Source: Ruminococcus sp. (lineage in GTDB: Bacteria > Bacillota > Clostridia > Oscillospirales > Acutalibacteraceae). From it: DNA of 34,672 nucleotides. The translations under genes were made by a program, and so were the position numbers. Below the pieces are notes generated by a model. The model had not been told where the DNA came from. It searched no databases and saw nothing but the letters and a program-made list of their open reading frames with translations. This document shows positions 9,301 through 17,585 of this stretch, piece after piece (the stretch's first letter is position 1; every line of letters begins with the position of its first letter). The stretch is taken from positions 1 through 34,672 of the forward strand of contig JAMPAE010000003.1 of assembly GCA_023667385.1 (NCBI GenBank), read 5' to 3'.

Positions 9301-12300
9301 TGTGCAAGTGAGCCCCACTCGCTTTCGCAGACTTCGCAGATTGCCTTATCTTGGCAGGTTGCAGAGCCGCCATGGCAGGCTTCGATGTCCTTGCCGATTT
9401 CAGCGCTGTCAGCGTCAAGCTTACCGTCTGCAATTGCTTGTGTGCAAACTGTGCATACCCATTCGTGCTTGTCGCCTGCGATTTGGGTCGGCTTTGCGGT
9501 CTTGTCAAACTGATGATTCGGGCGATCTGTGAGCTTCTCTGTCACAGCTTTGTTGCCGCAAACACAAGCCTTAACGACCTGACCGTCAGCATAGCAGGTT
9601 GCGTCATATGATTCATCAGGAACTGCCTCTTTGAATGCGCAGTCTTCCACTTCAAGAATAACCCCGCAAACCGAGCACGAAGCCTTATGGTGTTCATTGC
9701 CAACACGTTCATATGTCAATGTGTGAGGAAGCTTATCAATTGCTTCTGTTTGAACGCCGTGACAAACTTTGCATTCACGTGTTCTTGTGCCCTCTGCTGA
9801 GCAGGTTGCAGGTGTTCCTTCTGTCCATTCGCCCCATGTGCAGGTTGTCCACTCAATTGCATTCGGGTTTGGCTCATTGCAGCCGTTTGTGCACTTGTTT
9901 GCGTGCTTGCCTGTGACGTTTCCGTTTTCGTCAAGAACAGGAACAGGTTCGCCTGCATAGTTGTGGTTGCCTGTCATTGCAATCGGAAGACCGTTGTGAT
10001 CCGGGTCAACCGATTGACAAACTTTGCATTTCCAAAGTTCGTTGCGTCCTGCTGCGTTACATTTTGGTTCAACACGTGCGCTGACAAACTGATAGTCATG
10101 ATTAAGTTCCTGACCGCAAACTGAGCAAACGCAGGTGCCGTTGAGGCTCACTGCTGTGCAATCAAACACCTCTGTGGTGCCGCAGCCGTTTTGGCAGATA
10201 ATTTCGTGCTGACCTGTGCCCTTAATCGGTGTTGCATTTGAAGCTTCACCCACATTGTTGTTCCATGTGTAGTTGTGGGCATCGTTCGGGGTGCCGACAT
10301 CATGTTCATATACATATGAGCAGGTTGAGCAGGTCTGTGAAACTCTTTTTGCGTGTGCACAAGACTGCTCTCTGATTGGTGTCTCAGCGCCGTAATCATG
10401 GTTAAGATTCTCATCATAACCGCAGTTGAGTGTGCAGGTTGTTCTGTGTTTATCATTATCAATTTTAGTTGTTCTCTTGTTGTGATCCAATGTTGCAGTA
10501 TAGCCGCAAATGTCGCAAGTGAAGGTGTGCTGAGTGTCATTCTGGCTCACATAAGAACCGCTGTGATTCTCGCTTGACTGAACTGTTTCTGTGCGCTCAA
10601 CGTTGTCGTTAACGGTGAGTGTTTCTGCTGTCCAGCCATAGATGTCATGCTGAGTGCCGTTTTCATTTGCAACAATGCTGCCCTGCAAGCCTGAAATGAG
10701 GGTGTTTGTGTTCACGCTTGTGCCATAGTTATATGTTCCCATGTTGAGCACGTTACCGTTACGGTCAAGAACCTTAACGTTATATTTTGCAAGAACTTCA
10801 TTCTTAACATTATTATATGCATTAATTGCATTTTTTACTGCTGTGTTATAACCTGAAGTGTTTGCGGTTGAAGAGTTGATGTAAGTGTTCGGGTTGATGT
10901 GACAAACAGCCTTAACTGCGTTCACATAGTTCTGAACCCATGTTGTGTCATATTTTGCAGGGTTGCTTCTGATTTTAGCAATCTGAGTGTCAGCCTCTGC
11001 TTTAATGTCTTTGATAGCCTTATAGTCAATGACTTTGATGGTTTTTGGAGTGCCGCCGCTCACAGAGCCTGTATAGTTTCTGCCATCGTCAAACCATGTA
11101 GCGTGGTCGGGAGTGAGTGATTTAACATACTCAGTGGTATTATCAAAATCACCTGTAAATTTGATGCAGTTGGACCAAATCTTCTCACCCTCATATTGCC
11201 ACTTAAGATTGTCAGCACTATTATTTGTGCCATAAATTTTTTCACTATCTGGTGTAATCCAGTTCCACATATGATCAAGATATACATAATTACCTGTTGT
11301 TCGTCCAGAGGAGCGACCTTTCCAATAGCCAACAAAAGCAAGGCCATCAGAGCCGCTGTTTCTGAGATAGCAGCTTCTTATAGTACACTGTGTACCACCG
11401 ACGAAAAGTATTACACCGGTTCTCGGTGTAGTTACACCGTCATACATCAAAACCGTGTCAGCATAAAACAAATCTAAGTTAGTAGTACCACCGCTACGGT
11501 TAACAACAAGCTTTTGCATAGCAGATGTTTCTGCATGTGTACTGGTTGATGTTACTTCTGCGGAATACAGAACGTTTTTATAAGCAGTGTTCCAGTCAGC
11601 GGTTGTAAGTGCTCCACTGCTTTTATTGGCGTCGTTTTTAAATCTGCCGTGCGTCAGTGTGATTCTAGGCAGGTTTGTGATGGTCGTTGTGTAGTTAGCA
11701 GTTGCGCTGTTGTTTGCAGATGTATTTTCAGCCGCACTCGGAAGAATGCCGTCATCGTAGGTGATGTTGGTTTTGCTGATTTGAACGTTAACATCTGACC
11801 AAGGTCCATTTGATGAAGGTGAGCAAGCTGCGTCATGTAAAACAACAATAGTCATTTTACTTTGACCTGCTGCCTTTGCTGCTTTAACTGCATTTGTAAT
11901 GTTAATGGTCTTAACCTCCGGAGAGGATTCACTACTGCTTGTAACATTGCTGAGAGTATACGAAGCCAATGCTGTTCCAAGTCCAAAATGATTCTTTGCA
12001 GACTCAACAGCAGCCGTTCCTGTATATGTTGAACCAAAAACGCTATTAAAAGTAGCTGTAGTTGTTTCGTTTGGAGATGAGTAAGTCCAGTCATAATCTG
12101 TGGTAGCTGAATATACACTAAATGATGCACTGCTATTTGCATTGCCGTCTTTAGAAACAGCCAAATTCAAGGTTGCAGATACAAGATCAGACGGGACACT
12201 TGACAAATCAAACTTCAACAATCCAACAGTTGTATTGCCTTTGCCACCATCTGCGGCAACGTTCAATCTTGTTGTTTGGCCTCGGTTGTCACCTGAACCG

Positions 12301-12446
12301 TCATGAATAGTTGTAAAAGTATTAACGTTGAGTGTACTCTGAGTTGCAGACGCAGGAATAGCCACCAGAGGAACGGCGGTCACCAGCATAAGCAACGACA
12401 GAAGCAACGCCAAAAGCTTTTTGCTCATGTGTTTTTTAGCTTTCAT
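6354..12446 (-). CDS. Giant secreted CxxC-repeat protein (2030 residues), DNRLRE-type N-terminal domain
   Basis: A Sec signal peptide (residues 1-34, positive start, Leu-rich core, ending PASA) marks export. Residues about 35-235 look like a DNRLRE/CBM96-type beta domain (VGLLKFDLSSVPSDLVSATL). Residues 250-465 match no family I know. A helical FIVAR-like segment (about 470-555) is followed by an InlB-like beta-grasp stretch (about 558-618). From about 640 onward there are roughly 30 irregular units of the form ATCTEDG...WTCSxC...FSDAxG...GH, each with a CxxC or CxxxC pair, interrupted by a second helical module (about 1725-1790). The C-terminus is CGCICHK, an amphipathic aromatic helix, then SCACGKGHY. 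No LPxTG, SLH or dockerin is seen. It has an AGGAGG site seven bases before ATG, its own promoter and a terminator. Probably a cell-surface adhesin or binding protein; the Cys pairs may bind metal or form disulfides. Confidence 0.85.
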   Translation of the reverse strand: MKAKKHMSKKLLALLLSLLMLVTAVPLVAIPASATQSTLNVNTFTTIHDGSGDNRGQTTRLNVAADGGKGNTTVGLLKFDLSSVPSDLVSATLNLAVSKDGNANSSASFSVYSATTDYDWTYSSPNETTTATFNSVFGSTYTGTAAVESAKNHFGLGTALASYTLSNVTSSSESSPEVKTINITNAVKAAKAAGQSKMTIVVLHDAACSPSSNGPWSDVNVQISKTNITYDDGILPSAAENTSANNSATANYTTTITNLPRITLTHGRFKNDANKSSGALTTADWNTAYKNVLYSAEVTSTSTHAETSAMQKLVVNRSGGTTNLDLFYADTVLMYDGVTTPRTGVILFVGGTQCTIRSCYLRNSGSDGLAFVGYWKGRSSGRTTGNYVYLDHMWNWITPDSEKIYGTNNSADNLKWQYEGEKIWSNCIKFTGDFDNTTEYVKSLTPDHATWFDDGRNYTGSVSGGTPKTIKVIDYKAIKDIKAEADTQIAKIRSNPAKYDTTWVQNYVNAVKAVCHINPNTYINSSTANTSGYNTAVKNAINAYNNVKNEVLAKYNVKVLDRNGNVLNMGTYNYGTSVNTNTLISGLQGSIVANENGTQHDIYGWTAETLTVNDNVERTETVQSSENHSGSYVSQNDTQHTFTCDICGYTATLDHNKRTTKIDNDKHRTTCTLNCGYDENLNHDYGAETPIREQSCAHAKRVSQTCSTCSYVYEHDVGTPNDAHNYTWNNNVGEASNATPIKGTGQHEIICQNGCGTTEVFDCTAVSLNGTCVCSVCGQELNHDYQFVSARVEPKCNAAGRNELWKCKVCQSVDPDHNGLPIAMTGNHNYAGEPVPVLDENGNVTGKHANKCTNGCNEPNPNAIEWTTCTWGEWTEGTPATCSAEGTRTRECKVCHGVQTEAIDKLPHTLTYERVGNEHHKASCSVCGVILEVEDCAFKEAVPDESYDATCYADGQVVKACVCGNKAVTEKLTDRPNHQFDKTAKPTQIAGDKHEWVCTVCTQAIADGKLDADSAEIGKDIEACHGGSATCQDKAICEVCESEWGSLAQHNYDYENKTFIKDENDEVQHQVKCQWCSETTTSSHNWTETGRDEATCLVPELITYTCNDCKLVKVENGDAALGHDYTEKLVNADHLKSAATCKSVAVYWYDCSRCEANAKDETNLEKYTNLTYKNGAVDPTNHEATLEHHNRVEPKCEIAGTIEYWSCGSCNKNFSDAEGTAEVTDLSIEALEHSYTNYVSNNNASCTADGTETATCDNGCGTKHTRTEVGSKLPHSMTQTPASSATCTEDGTKGYWTCSSCHLVYKDEAGTQVTTADAEKIASTGHKIVEVKEQAATCEDGGNIAYWKCTVCGEYFSDAAGTQVIADKNSVNISALTHSFTGDYVQTVVDGKEYHARKCVNDGCTATGLNGVKDAKELCTGGTATCSEKAICDECKNAYGSFDANEHAWGDYVIVKATCTEDGSKTRTCGNNPEHVERTTIAKRNHSWDDGTVTEAATCTKKGTITFTCTNTVADDDYAACKDKKSEDIPMIAHTLTSVNAKDETCTEDGNIAHWTCSVCDKNFSDAEGKTEVANVTVPAKGHSMTNVPASAASCTDAGVKAHKECMNCKKYFMDVDGVETEVSAEDVVIEALGHDMKPVGGTPATCEAPGMTAGSKCSRCDRVEAGDVIPAFGHKYSTEKSEANLTRPVKNADGTWTDGYYTFTCANDSKHTTTEDVARADYDGFNASYATVKGYLDLKLTDEGKALVNSALAEADKLAQNLIVDEQSTVDAAKAELDKVAALLENDDDGKYIEKNEDCEHTFAWVTVLEPEYTKCGWEAWKCTKCGEIGVNEELEVSYREIPKLEHKHDTGWVVTKQPTCTEAGSQTLTCSICGQTITEVIPAVGHNWSAWVIDTAANCQHGGSKHRTCDRCGNTETVEIPVSTEHNWRDYMGKAPTCEEVGWTSGRQCDDCGLWFIEQKEIPATGHEDLNNDGKCETCKEEIKVSPDNCGCICHKTSSIMKILYKIVRAFWKLFGIGKSCACGKGHY

Positions 12447-12511
12447 GAAAAATCCTCCTCGTTCAATGCCCTCTTTTTTGGCGCACTGAACTATTATTTT
12501 TATACGTGTCT

Positions 12512-12540
12512 ATTCTATCACAATTATTTCTCACTTGCAA
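12512..12540 (-). promoter_or_regulatory. Promoter of the giant secreted protein gene
   Basis: Minus strand: TTGCAA (12540-12535), 17-base spacer ending in TGA, then TAGAAT (12517-12512), an extended -10 arrangement. The start site would be near 12505, leaving a leader of about 60 bases before the ATG. Confidence 0.6.
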
Positions 12541-12612
12541 TTTGGAATAGTAGCCAAAAATGAACTGCGCATTTTGTGAATTTTGTATGAATGGGGTGGG
12601 CTTCTTCGATTG

Positions 12613-12690
12613 ATATACTCCCTCAGTCAAAAATGCAAGCATTTTCGCCAGCTCCCTCAGCGAGGGAGCCATTAAAGCCTTCCTTGAGGG
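12613..12690. repeat. REP-like extragenic palindromic element
   Basis: The stretch holds two perfect hairpins: AAAATGC-AA-GCATTTT (12630-12645) and GCTCCCTC-AGC-GAGGGAGC (12651-12669). They are flanked by CTCCCTCAGTC on the left and AAAGCCTTCCTTGAGGG on the right. This order (ctccctcagtc - variable hairpin - gccagctccctc/gagggagcc - aaagccttcc) resembles, from memory, a dispersed extragenic repeat of gut clostridia; only one copy occurs in this window. Reverse-strand frames across it are shadows. The rest of the gap from 12447 to 12800 holds the promoter of the giant gene and a terminator; I see nothing in 12691-12759. Confidence 0.5.
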
Positions 12691-12759
12691 TTTTCTCGGC
12701 GGCATCAACCCGACCGCAGGCACAATCCCGCCCGCCATACCGCAAAAAACGCAAAAAAT

Positions 12760-12787
12760 CAGCGACACACCTGTTGGTGCACCGCTG
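12760..12787 (-). terminator. Terminator of the CaCA antiporter gene
   Basis: CAGCG...CGCTG (5 bp) and CACC/GGTG (4 bp) form a stem with a 3-base internal loop and a 4-base hairpin loop. On the minus strand it is followed by ATTTTTTGCGTTTTTT; on the plus strand by a run of seven T, so it could work in both directions. It starts 13 bases after the antiporter stop. Confidence 0.6.
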
Positions 12788-12800
12788 AACGTTTTTTTGT

Positions 12801-13814
12801 TTAACCGAGGGCGATTGCTCCTGTTTCGTTGAGCACAAGGCAAACGAGATAAGCAACGTAGATTGCAAGGAGCACGAAGCCCTGCCATTTTTTGAATTTG
12901 CCCTTGATCATGGTTGGGATGACAGCAACTGCCGCCGCCGCAATGCAAACCGGGAAATCGAACATCAAGTTGATGCGCTCAACAGGAAGCGGTTTGCCGC
13001 CGATTGCTGCGCAAAGGGGAAGAATGAGCGTGAGGTCGATGACGTTTGCGCCAACAATGTTACCGACTGAAAGCGAAGCCTCTTTTTTGCGTATTGCGGT
13101 GAGCGTTGTGACAAGCTCAGGCAGTGATGTGCCCAAAGCGATGACGGTGAAGCCAATGATGCCCTCGCTGATGCCGACCGAGCGGGCAAGCGTTTGACCT
13201 GAACCAACCAAAAATTCAGCGCCGAAAACAATACCTGCCGTGCCGAGAATGAAGAAAAGGATGTTTTTGCCGAGAAGCCCTTTTTCAAATTTTGCAGGAC
13301 CGTCAAGTGCGGCTTCTTTTTTGCCCTCAAAGATGTTATAGAACATGAAAATGAGGAAGAATGTCCAAAGGACTGCCGCCGACCAAACAGGAAGTACACC
13401 TGAAAGGCTGAGAAGCAAAATTGCTGCTGATGAAGCAATGAACAGGATACCTTTGACAGAAAAGCTTTTTCTGTTGACAGCACCTGCCATTGCAACAAGT
13501 GAAACACCCATGATGAGCGTTGTGTTTGCAGTGACTGAACCAATTGCGTTACCGATTGCCATTTGAGTTGAGCCGTTGACTGCCGCACGGATTGAAACCA
13601 GCATTTCGGGCAAGGTAGTTGCAAAGCTGACAACCGTTGCACCGACAACAAATTTCGGGATGCCTGTCACTTCCGCAAACCATGATGCGGAATCAACGAA
13701 CCAGTCGCCGCCCTTAATGATGAAAATAAGTCCAACAATGAAGAACAGTGCTGCAACAGCAATCAGCCCTCCGCCGCTAAGTCCGCTGAATAAAGAAACT
13801 CCGAAAAACTCCAT
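12801..13814 (-). CDS. Calcium/sodium antiporter, CaCA family (YrbG-like)
   Basis: A 337-residue membrane protein with the duplicated alpha-repeats that define CaCA exchangers: GATVVSFATTLPEMLVSI in the first half and GFTVIALGTSLPELVTTL in the second, each with the Thr/Ser-x-x-Pro-Glu core that binds the cation. Two partner segments (IGNAIGSVTANTTLIMG and VGNIVGANVIDLTLILP) carry the paired Asn-containing helices. About ten hydrophobic helices are present with a cytoplasmic linker (FEGKKEAALDGPAKFEKG) between the halves, as in YrbG. Such proteins exchange Ca2+ (or K+) against Na+ or H+ across the cytoplasmic membrane. It stands alone: a terminator follows and the ABC exporter gene ends 80 bases upstream. 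A few residues upstream of the ATG are AT-rich with a GGAG ribosome site. Confidence 0.93.
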   Translation of the reverse strand: MEFFGVSLFSGLSGGGLIAVAALFFIVGLIFIIKGGDWFVDSASWFAEVTGIPKFVVGATVVSFATTLPEMLVSIRAAVNGSTQMAIGNAIGSVTANTTLIMGVSLVAMAGAVNRKSFSVKGILFIASSAAILLLSLSGVLPVWSAAVLWTFFLIFMFYNIFEGKKEAALDGPAKFEKGLLGKNILFFILGTAGIVFGAEFLVGSGQTLARSVGISEGIIGFTVIALGTSLPELVTTLTAIRKKEASLSVGNIVGANVIDLTLILPLCAAIGGKPLPVERINLMFDFPVCIAAAAVAVIPTMIKGKFKKWQGFVLLAIYVAYLVCLVLNETGAIALG

Positions 13815-13894
13815 TTTAATTTTCTCCGATCAAAGTTATTTTTTCGTATTGCTAAGGCAAATTTATTATCCCGAGAATACCCTGAATAATTCAC

Positions 13895-15826
13895 TTACTC
13901 AAGTTCAAATGCGCCTGTGTAAAGTCGGCAATAGGTTCCGCCCTCTTCAATCAATTTTTCATGATTGCCACGTTCAATGATTCTGCCGTGTTCAAGCACC
14001 ATGATTACATCAGAATTTTGAACAGTTGAGAGCCTGTGGGCAATTACGAACACCGTTCTGCCTTTCATGAGAGCATCCATGCCCTTTTGAACAAGTGCTT
14101 CGGTTCTTGTGTCGATTGATGAGGTTGCCTCGTCAAGAATCATGACAGGCGGATCTGCAACGGCTGCCCTTGCAATTGAAAGCAACTGACGCTGACCCTG
14201 TGAAAGGTTTGCGCCGTTACCCGTGAGCATGGTGTCATAGCCGTTTGGAAGCCGACGGATAAAATCGTCTGCATTAGCAAGCCTTGCTGCATTATACACC
14301 TCTTCGTCCGTTGCGTCAAGGTTACCGTAGCGAATATTTTCCATAACTGTGCCGGTAAAGAGGTTTGTATCCTGCAAAACAATGCCGAGAGAGCGCCTTA
14401 AATCGGATTTTTTGATTTTGTTGATGTTGATTCCGTCATAGCGGATTTTTCCGTCTGCAATGTCATAAAAGCGATTAATCAGGTTTGTGATGGTAGTTTT
14501 GCCTGCACCTGTTGCACCAACAAAGGCAACCTTTTGACCGGGTTCGGCATAAAGTGAGATGTTATGCAAAACTGTTTTTTCACCGTCATAGGAAAAGTCA
14601 ACGTCATAAAAATTAACTTCACCTTTAAGCTCGGTATAAGTCACACTGCCATCGGCGTGAGGATGCTTCCATGCCCAGTGACCTGTGCGCTTTTCCGATT
14701 CAGTGATTTCACCGTTTTCAATTTCTGCGTTAACAAGTGTGACATAACCGTCATCGGTTTCGCTTTGTTCATCCATGAGTGCAAAAATTCTTTCTGCACC
14801 TGCAAGTGCCATAACAACTGCATTAAGCTGCTGTGAAACCTGGTTCACCGGCATAACAAAGCTTTTTGAAAGCTGGAGGAACGCAGCAACGGATGCCATG
14901 TCAAGTCCGCCGATGCCTGCAACCGAAAACAAACCGCCGATGATTGCAAGCAGAACATATTGCAGGTGACCGAGGTTATTATTGATAGGTCCGATGATGT
15001 TGACATATTTGTTTGCCTTATACGCATTGGTGAACAAATCGTTGTTCTTTTCGTCAAATTCTTCTTTTGCTTTATCCTCATGACAGAACACCTTGACAAC
15101 CTTCTGACCTGTGATCATTTCTTCAATGTAGCCGTTAACATCACCGAGTGAACGCTGCTGCTTGACGAAATATTTTCCGCTTTTGCCTGCAACTTTACCT
15201 GTGATGAGGAGCATGAGAGAAATGCTGACAACAACGAAAATTGTGAGCTGCCAGCTTGTTGCAACCATTGCAGAGAAAACTGCAACAACTGTTACAACTG
15301 ACGAAAGTGCCTGCGGAATCGTTTGCGAAATCATTTGACGCAAGGTATCGGCGTCGTTGGTGAAATGGCTCATGACGTCACCGTGAGTGTTGGTATCGAA
15401 ATACTTGATTGGTAGCGACTGCATATGAGAGAACATATCATTTCTGATGGTTTTCAAAACGCCCTGAGCAACTGAAACCATGACGATGTTCTGCAAATAT
15501 GTTGCGGCGATACCTGCAACAAACAGAAGTGCCATTTTCAGCACCTGTGAAAGGAAAGCTGACCAATCAGGGTTGCCGGTTCTGACCATTTCTTCAATGG
15601 CAGTGATGACTGTTTTGATGAACAGTGAGGAAGCAACGTTTGCAACGGCTGAAACCGCAATGCAAAGCACAACCAAAAGCAGCTTGAGCTTGTTTTTGTA
15701 AGCGATATATTTGAAAAGGCGTTTTGCTGTGCCTTTTTTTACCTTCTGCTTCGGCATTCCTCTCACGGCCGCTGCACCCGGACCTCTGCCGCCGAATTTC
15801 ATTGGAGGTTGTTTAGTTGGAGCCAT
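13895..15826 (-). CDS. ABC exporter half-transporter (permease-ATPase fusion), second subunit
   Basis: 643 residues. A Gly/Pro-rich N-terminal tail (KFGGRGPGAAAVRG) precedes six predicted membrane helices (about 40-350). A linker with GHWAWKHPHADGSVTY is typical of the larger partner of clostridial heterodimeric MdlB/BmrCD-type exporters. The nucleotide-binding domain shows Walker A VGATGAGKTTITNL, signature LSQGQRQLLSIARA, Walker B PVMILDEATSSID and the H-loop IAHRLSTV. The catalytic Glu is present (LDEAT). Its start overlaps the end of the upstream ABC gene by 14 bases, with AAAGGAGG eight bases before ATG, so the two are translated together and presumably form a heterodimer. Third gene of the MarR operon. 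The substrate is unknown; drugs, peptides or lipids are all possible. Confidence 0.93.
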   Translation of the reverse strand: MAPTKQPPMKFGGRGPGAAAVRGMPKQKVKKGTAKRLFKYIAYKNKLKLLLVVLCIAVSAVANVASSLFIKTVITAIEEMVRTGNPDWSAFLSQVLKMALLFVAGIAATYLQNIVMVSVAQGVLKTIRNDMFSHMQSLPIKYFDTNTHGDVMSHFTNDADTLRQMISQTIPQALSSVVTVVAVFSAMVATSWQLTIFVVVSISLMLLITGKVAGKSGKYFVKQQRSLGDVNGYIEEMITGQKVVKVFCHEDKAKEEFDEKNNDLFTNAYKANKYVNIIGPINNNLGHLQYVLLAIIGGLFSVAGIGGLDMASVAAFLQLSKSFVMPVNQVSQQLNAVVMALAGAERIFALMDEQSETDDGYVTLVNAEIENGEITESEKRTGHWAWKHPHADGSVTYTELKGEVNFYDVDFSYDGEKTVLHNISLYAEPGQKVAFVGATGAGKTTITNLINRFYDIADGKIRYDGININKIKKSDLRRSLGIVLQDTNLFTGTVMENIRYGNLDATDEEVYNAARLANADDFIRRLPNGYDTMLTGNGANLSQGQRQLLSIARAAVADPPVMILDEATSSIDTRTEALVQKGMDALMKGRTVFVIAHRLSTVQNSDVIMVLEHGRIIERGNHEKLIEEGGTYCRLYTGAFELE

Positions 15827-17585
15827 CTTTGTTTCCTCCTTTCACCTGAGAGTTATATACTTCTGTGTAAATCGGATCGCTTCCGAGAAGCTGTTCATGT
15901 GTTCCGACTGCTTCAATTTTGCCTCCGTCAAGGACAATGATTTTATCTGCGTGCTCAATTGATGAAATACGCTGAGCGATGATGATTTTTGTGGTTTCTG
16001 GAATGTATTCGGCAAACGCTTTTCTGATGAGAGCGTCCGTTCTTGTGTCAACTGCGCTGGTTGAGTCATCAAGAATGAGAATCTTCGGCTTTTTCAAAAG
16101 CGAACGTGCAATGCAGATTCGCTGCTTCTGACCGCCCGAAACATTAGTACCGCCCTGCTCAATGTAAGTATCATAGCCATCAGGAAACTCACGGATGAAA
16201 CCGTCAGCCTGTGAAAGCTTACACGCTTCAATCAGCTCTTCATCGGTCGCATCTTCGTTGCCCCAGCGCAGGTTCTCCTTAATTGTGCCGGAAAACAAAA
16301 CATTTTTCTGAAGCACCATTGCAACCTGATTACGCAATGATTCAATGTCATAATCACGCACATCAACGCCGCCGACTTTAACTCTGCCCGTTGTTACGTC
16401 ATAAAGGCGAGGAATGAGCTGAACAAAGCTTGATTTTGATGAACCCGTTGAACCGATGATTCCAACTGTTTCGCCGGATTTGATTTTGAGGTTAACATCT
16501 TTCAGGCAAAGCTTGTTTTCATCTTTTGCATAACTGAAGCCAACATTCTCAAATTCAATGCTGCCGTCTTTAACCTCTTTAATCGGGTTTTCCCTGTTTG
16601 AAAGGTCGCTTTTCTCGCTGAGAACTTCACAAATTCTTTCTGCTGATGCACGTGACATTGTGATCATAACAAAAATCATTGAAAGCATCATCAGCGTCAT
16701 GAGTATTTGCATTGCATAGGTCATGAGGGTAATAAGGTCGCCTGTTGTCATACCCATGGCGGCGTTATCACCGGAAGCCACAATCAGCTTTGCCGCAAAC
16801 CATGAAATGAGAAGCATGGTTGTATATGCACTGAGCTGCATTGCAGGAGCATTGAAAGCAAGCAGCCTTTCTGCCTTAACAAAATCGCTGTAAATCTCAC
16901 CCGAAACATCATTGAACTTTTTGCGTTCACGGTCCTCCCTGACAAAGGATTTTACAACACGGATGCCGCTCAGGTTTTCCGAAACGACCCTGTTAAGTCT
17001 GTCATATGTTTTGAACACACGCTCAAAAATCGGATGGGCGTGGGTCATGATGATGAACAGTGCACCGCCCAAAAACGGAAGTACACACAGGAAGATCAGC
17101 GAAAGCTTTGCGTTGACCCTGACTGACATAATCAGTGAGAAAATCAGCATCAGCGGTGAACGAATTGCGATTCGGATGATCATCTGATATGCATTTTGCA
17201 TATTTGTTACATCAGTGGTAAGTCTCGTTACCAGGCTGGAAACAGAAAATCTGTCGATGTTCGAAAATGAGAAGTTCTGCACATTGTGGAACATATCATG
17301 GCGCAGATTTTTTGCAAAGCCCGCCGAAGCTCTTGCGGCATATTTACCTGAAAGTGCGCCGCCTGCCAGTGAGATGACACAGAACACTGCAAGCAAAGCA
17401 CCGATTTCAAGGATATATGTCATGTTACCCTCTCCGTTTGTGCCGCCGTTGATTCCGTTGTCAACAAGCTTTCCCATGTAATAAGGGATTGCAACTTCCA
17501 TCACAACCTCAAGGGCAACAAAAAGCGGTGCAAGCAGTGAATCGAGCTTGTATTCACGGATGCATTTTGATAATTTCTTAATCAT
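15813..17585 (-). CDS. ABC exporter half-transporter (permease-ATPase fusion), first subunit
   Basis: 590 residues starting MIKKLSKCIREYK. This ATG lies nine bases behind AAAGGAGG, whereas the two ATGs further upstream overlap or crowd the ribosome site. Six membrane helices are followed by a nucleotide-binding domain with Walker A IGSTGSSKSSFVQLIPRLYD, signature NVSGGQKQRICIARSL and Walker B PKILILDDSTSAVDTR. The catalytic position after the Walker B Asp is Asp (LDDST) instead of Glu, marking this as the subunit with the degenerate ATPase site in a heterodimeric exporter, as known for BmrC-type partners. The H-loop is IAQRISSI, with Gln in place of His, which also fits a non-canonical site. 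It overlaps marR upstream by eight bases and the second ABC subunit downstream by 14. Confidence 0.92.
   Translation of the reverse strand: MIKKLSKCIREYKLDSLLAPLFVALEVVMEVAIPYYMGKLVDNGINGGTNGEGNMTYILEIGALLAVFCVISLAGGALSGKYAARASAGFAKNLRHDMFHNVQNFSFSNIDRFSVSSLVTRLTTDVTNMQNAYQMIIRIAIRSPLMLIFSLIMSVRVNAKLSLIFLCVLPFLGGALFIIMTHAHPIFERVFKTYDRLNRVVSENLSGIRVVKSFVREDRERKKFNDVSGEIYSDFVKAERLLAFNAPAMQLSAYTTMLLISWFAAKLIVASGDNAAMGMTTGDLITLMTYAMQILMTLMMLSMIFVMITMSRASAERICEVLSEKSDLSNRENPIKEVKDGSIEFENVGFSYAKDENKLCLKDVNLKIKSGETVGIIGSTGSSKSSFVQLIPRLYDVTTGRVKVGGVDVRDYDIESLRNQVAMVLQKNVLFSGTIKENLRWGNEDATDEELIEACKLSQADGFIREFPDGYDTYIEQGGTNVSGGQKQRICIARSLLKKPKILILDDSTSAVDTRTDALIRKAFAEYIPETTKIIIAQRISSIEHADKIIVLDGGKIEAVGTHEQLLGSDPIYTEVYNSQVKGGNKDGSN

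Noticed and set aside
9233..9532. Open frames on both strands within the giant repeat gene
   Set aside because: They are shadows caused by its biased Cys/Thr/Ala codon content, without ribosome sites or family patterns.
6354..10560. CRISPR array or DNA-level tandem repeat in the giant gene
   Set aside because: The repeat units are conserved only at protein level, vary in length and lie in one open frame.
12463..12948. Minus-strand frames across the extragenic repeat and the end of the antiporter gene
   Set aside because: They read through a palindromic repeat, a terminator and the antiporter in another frame, as known from spurious short proteins over such repeats.
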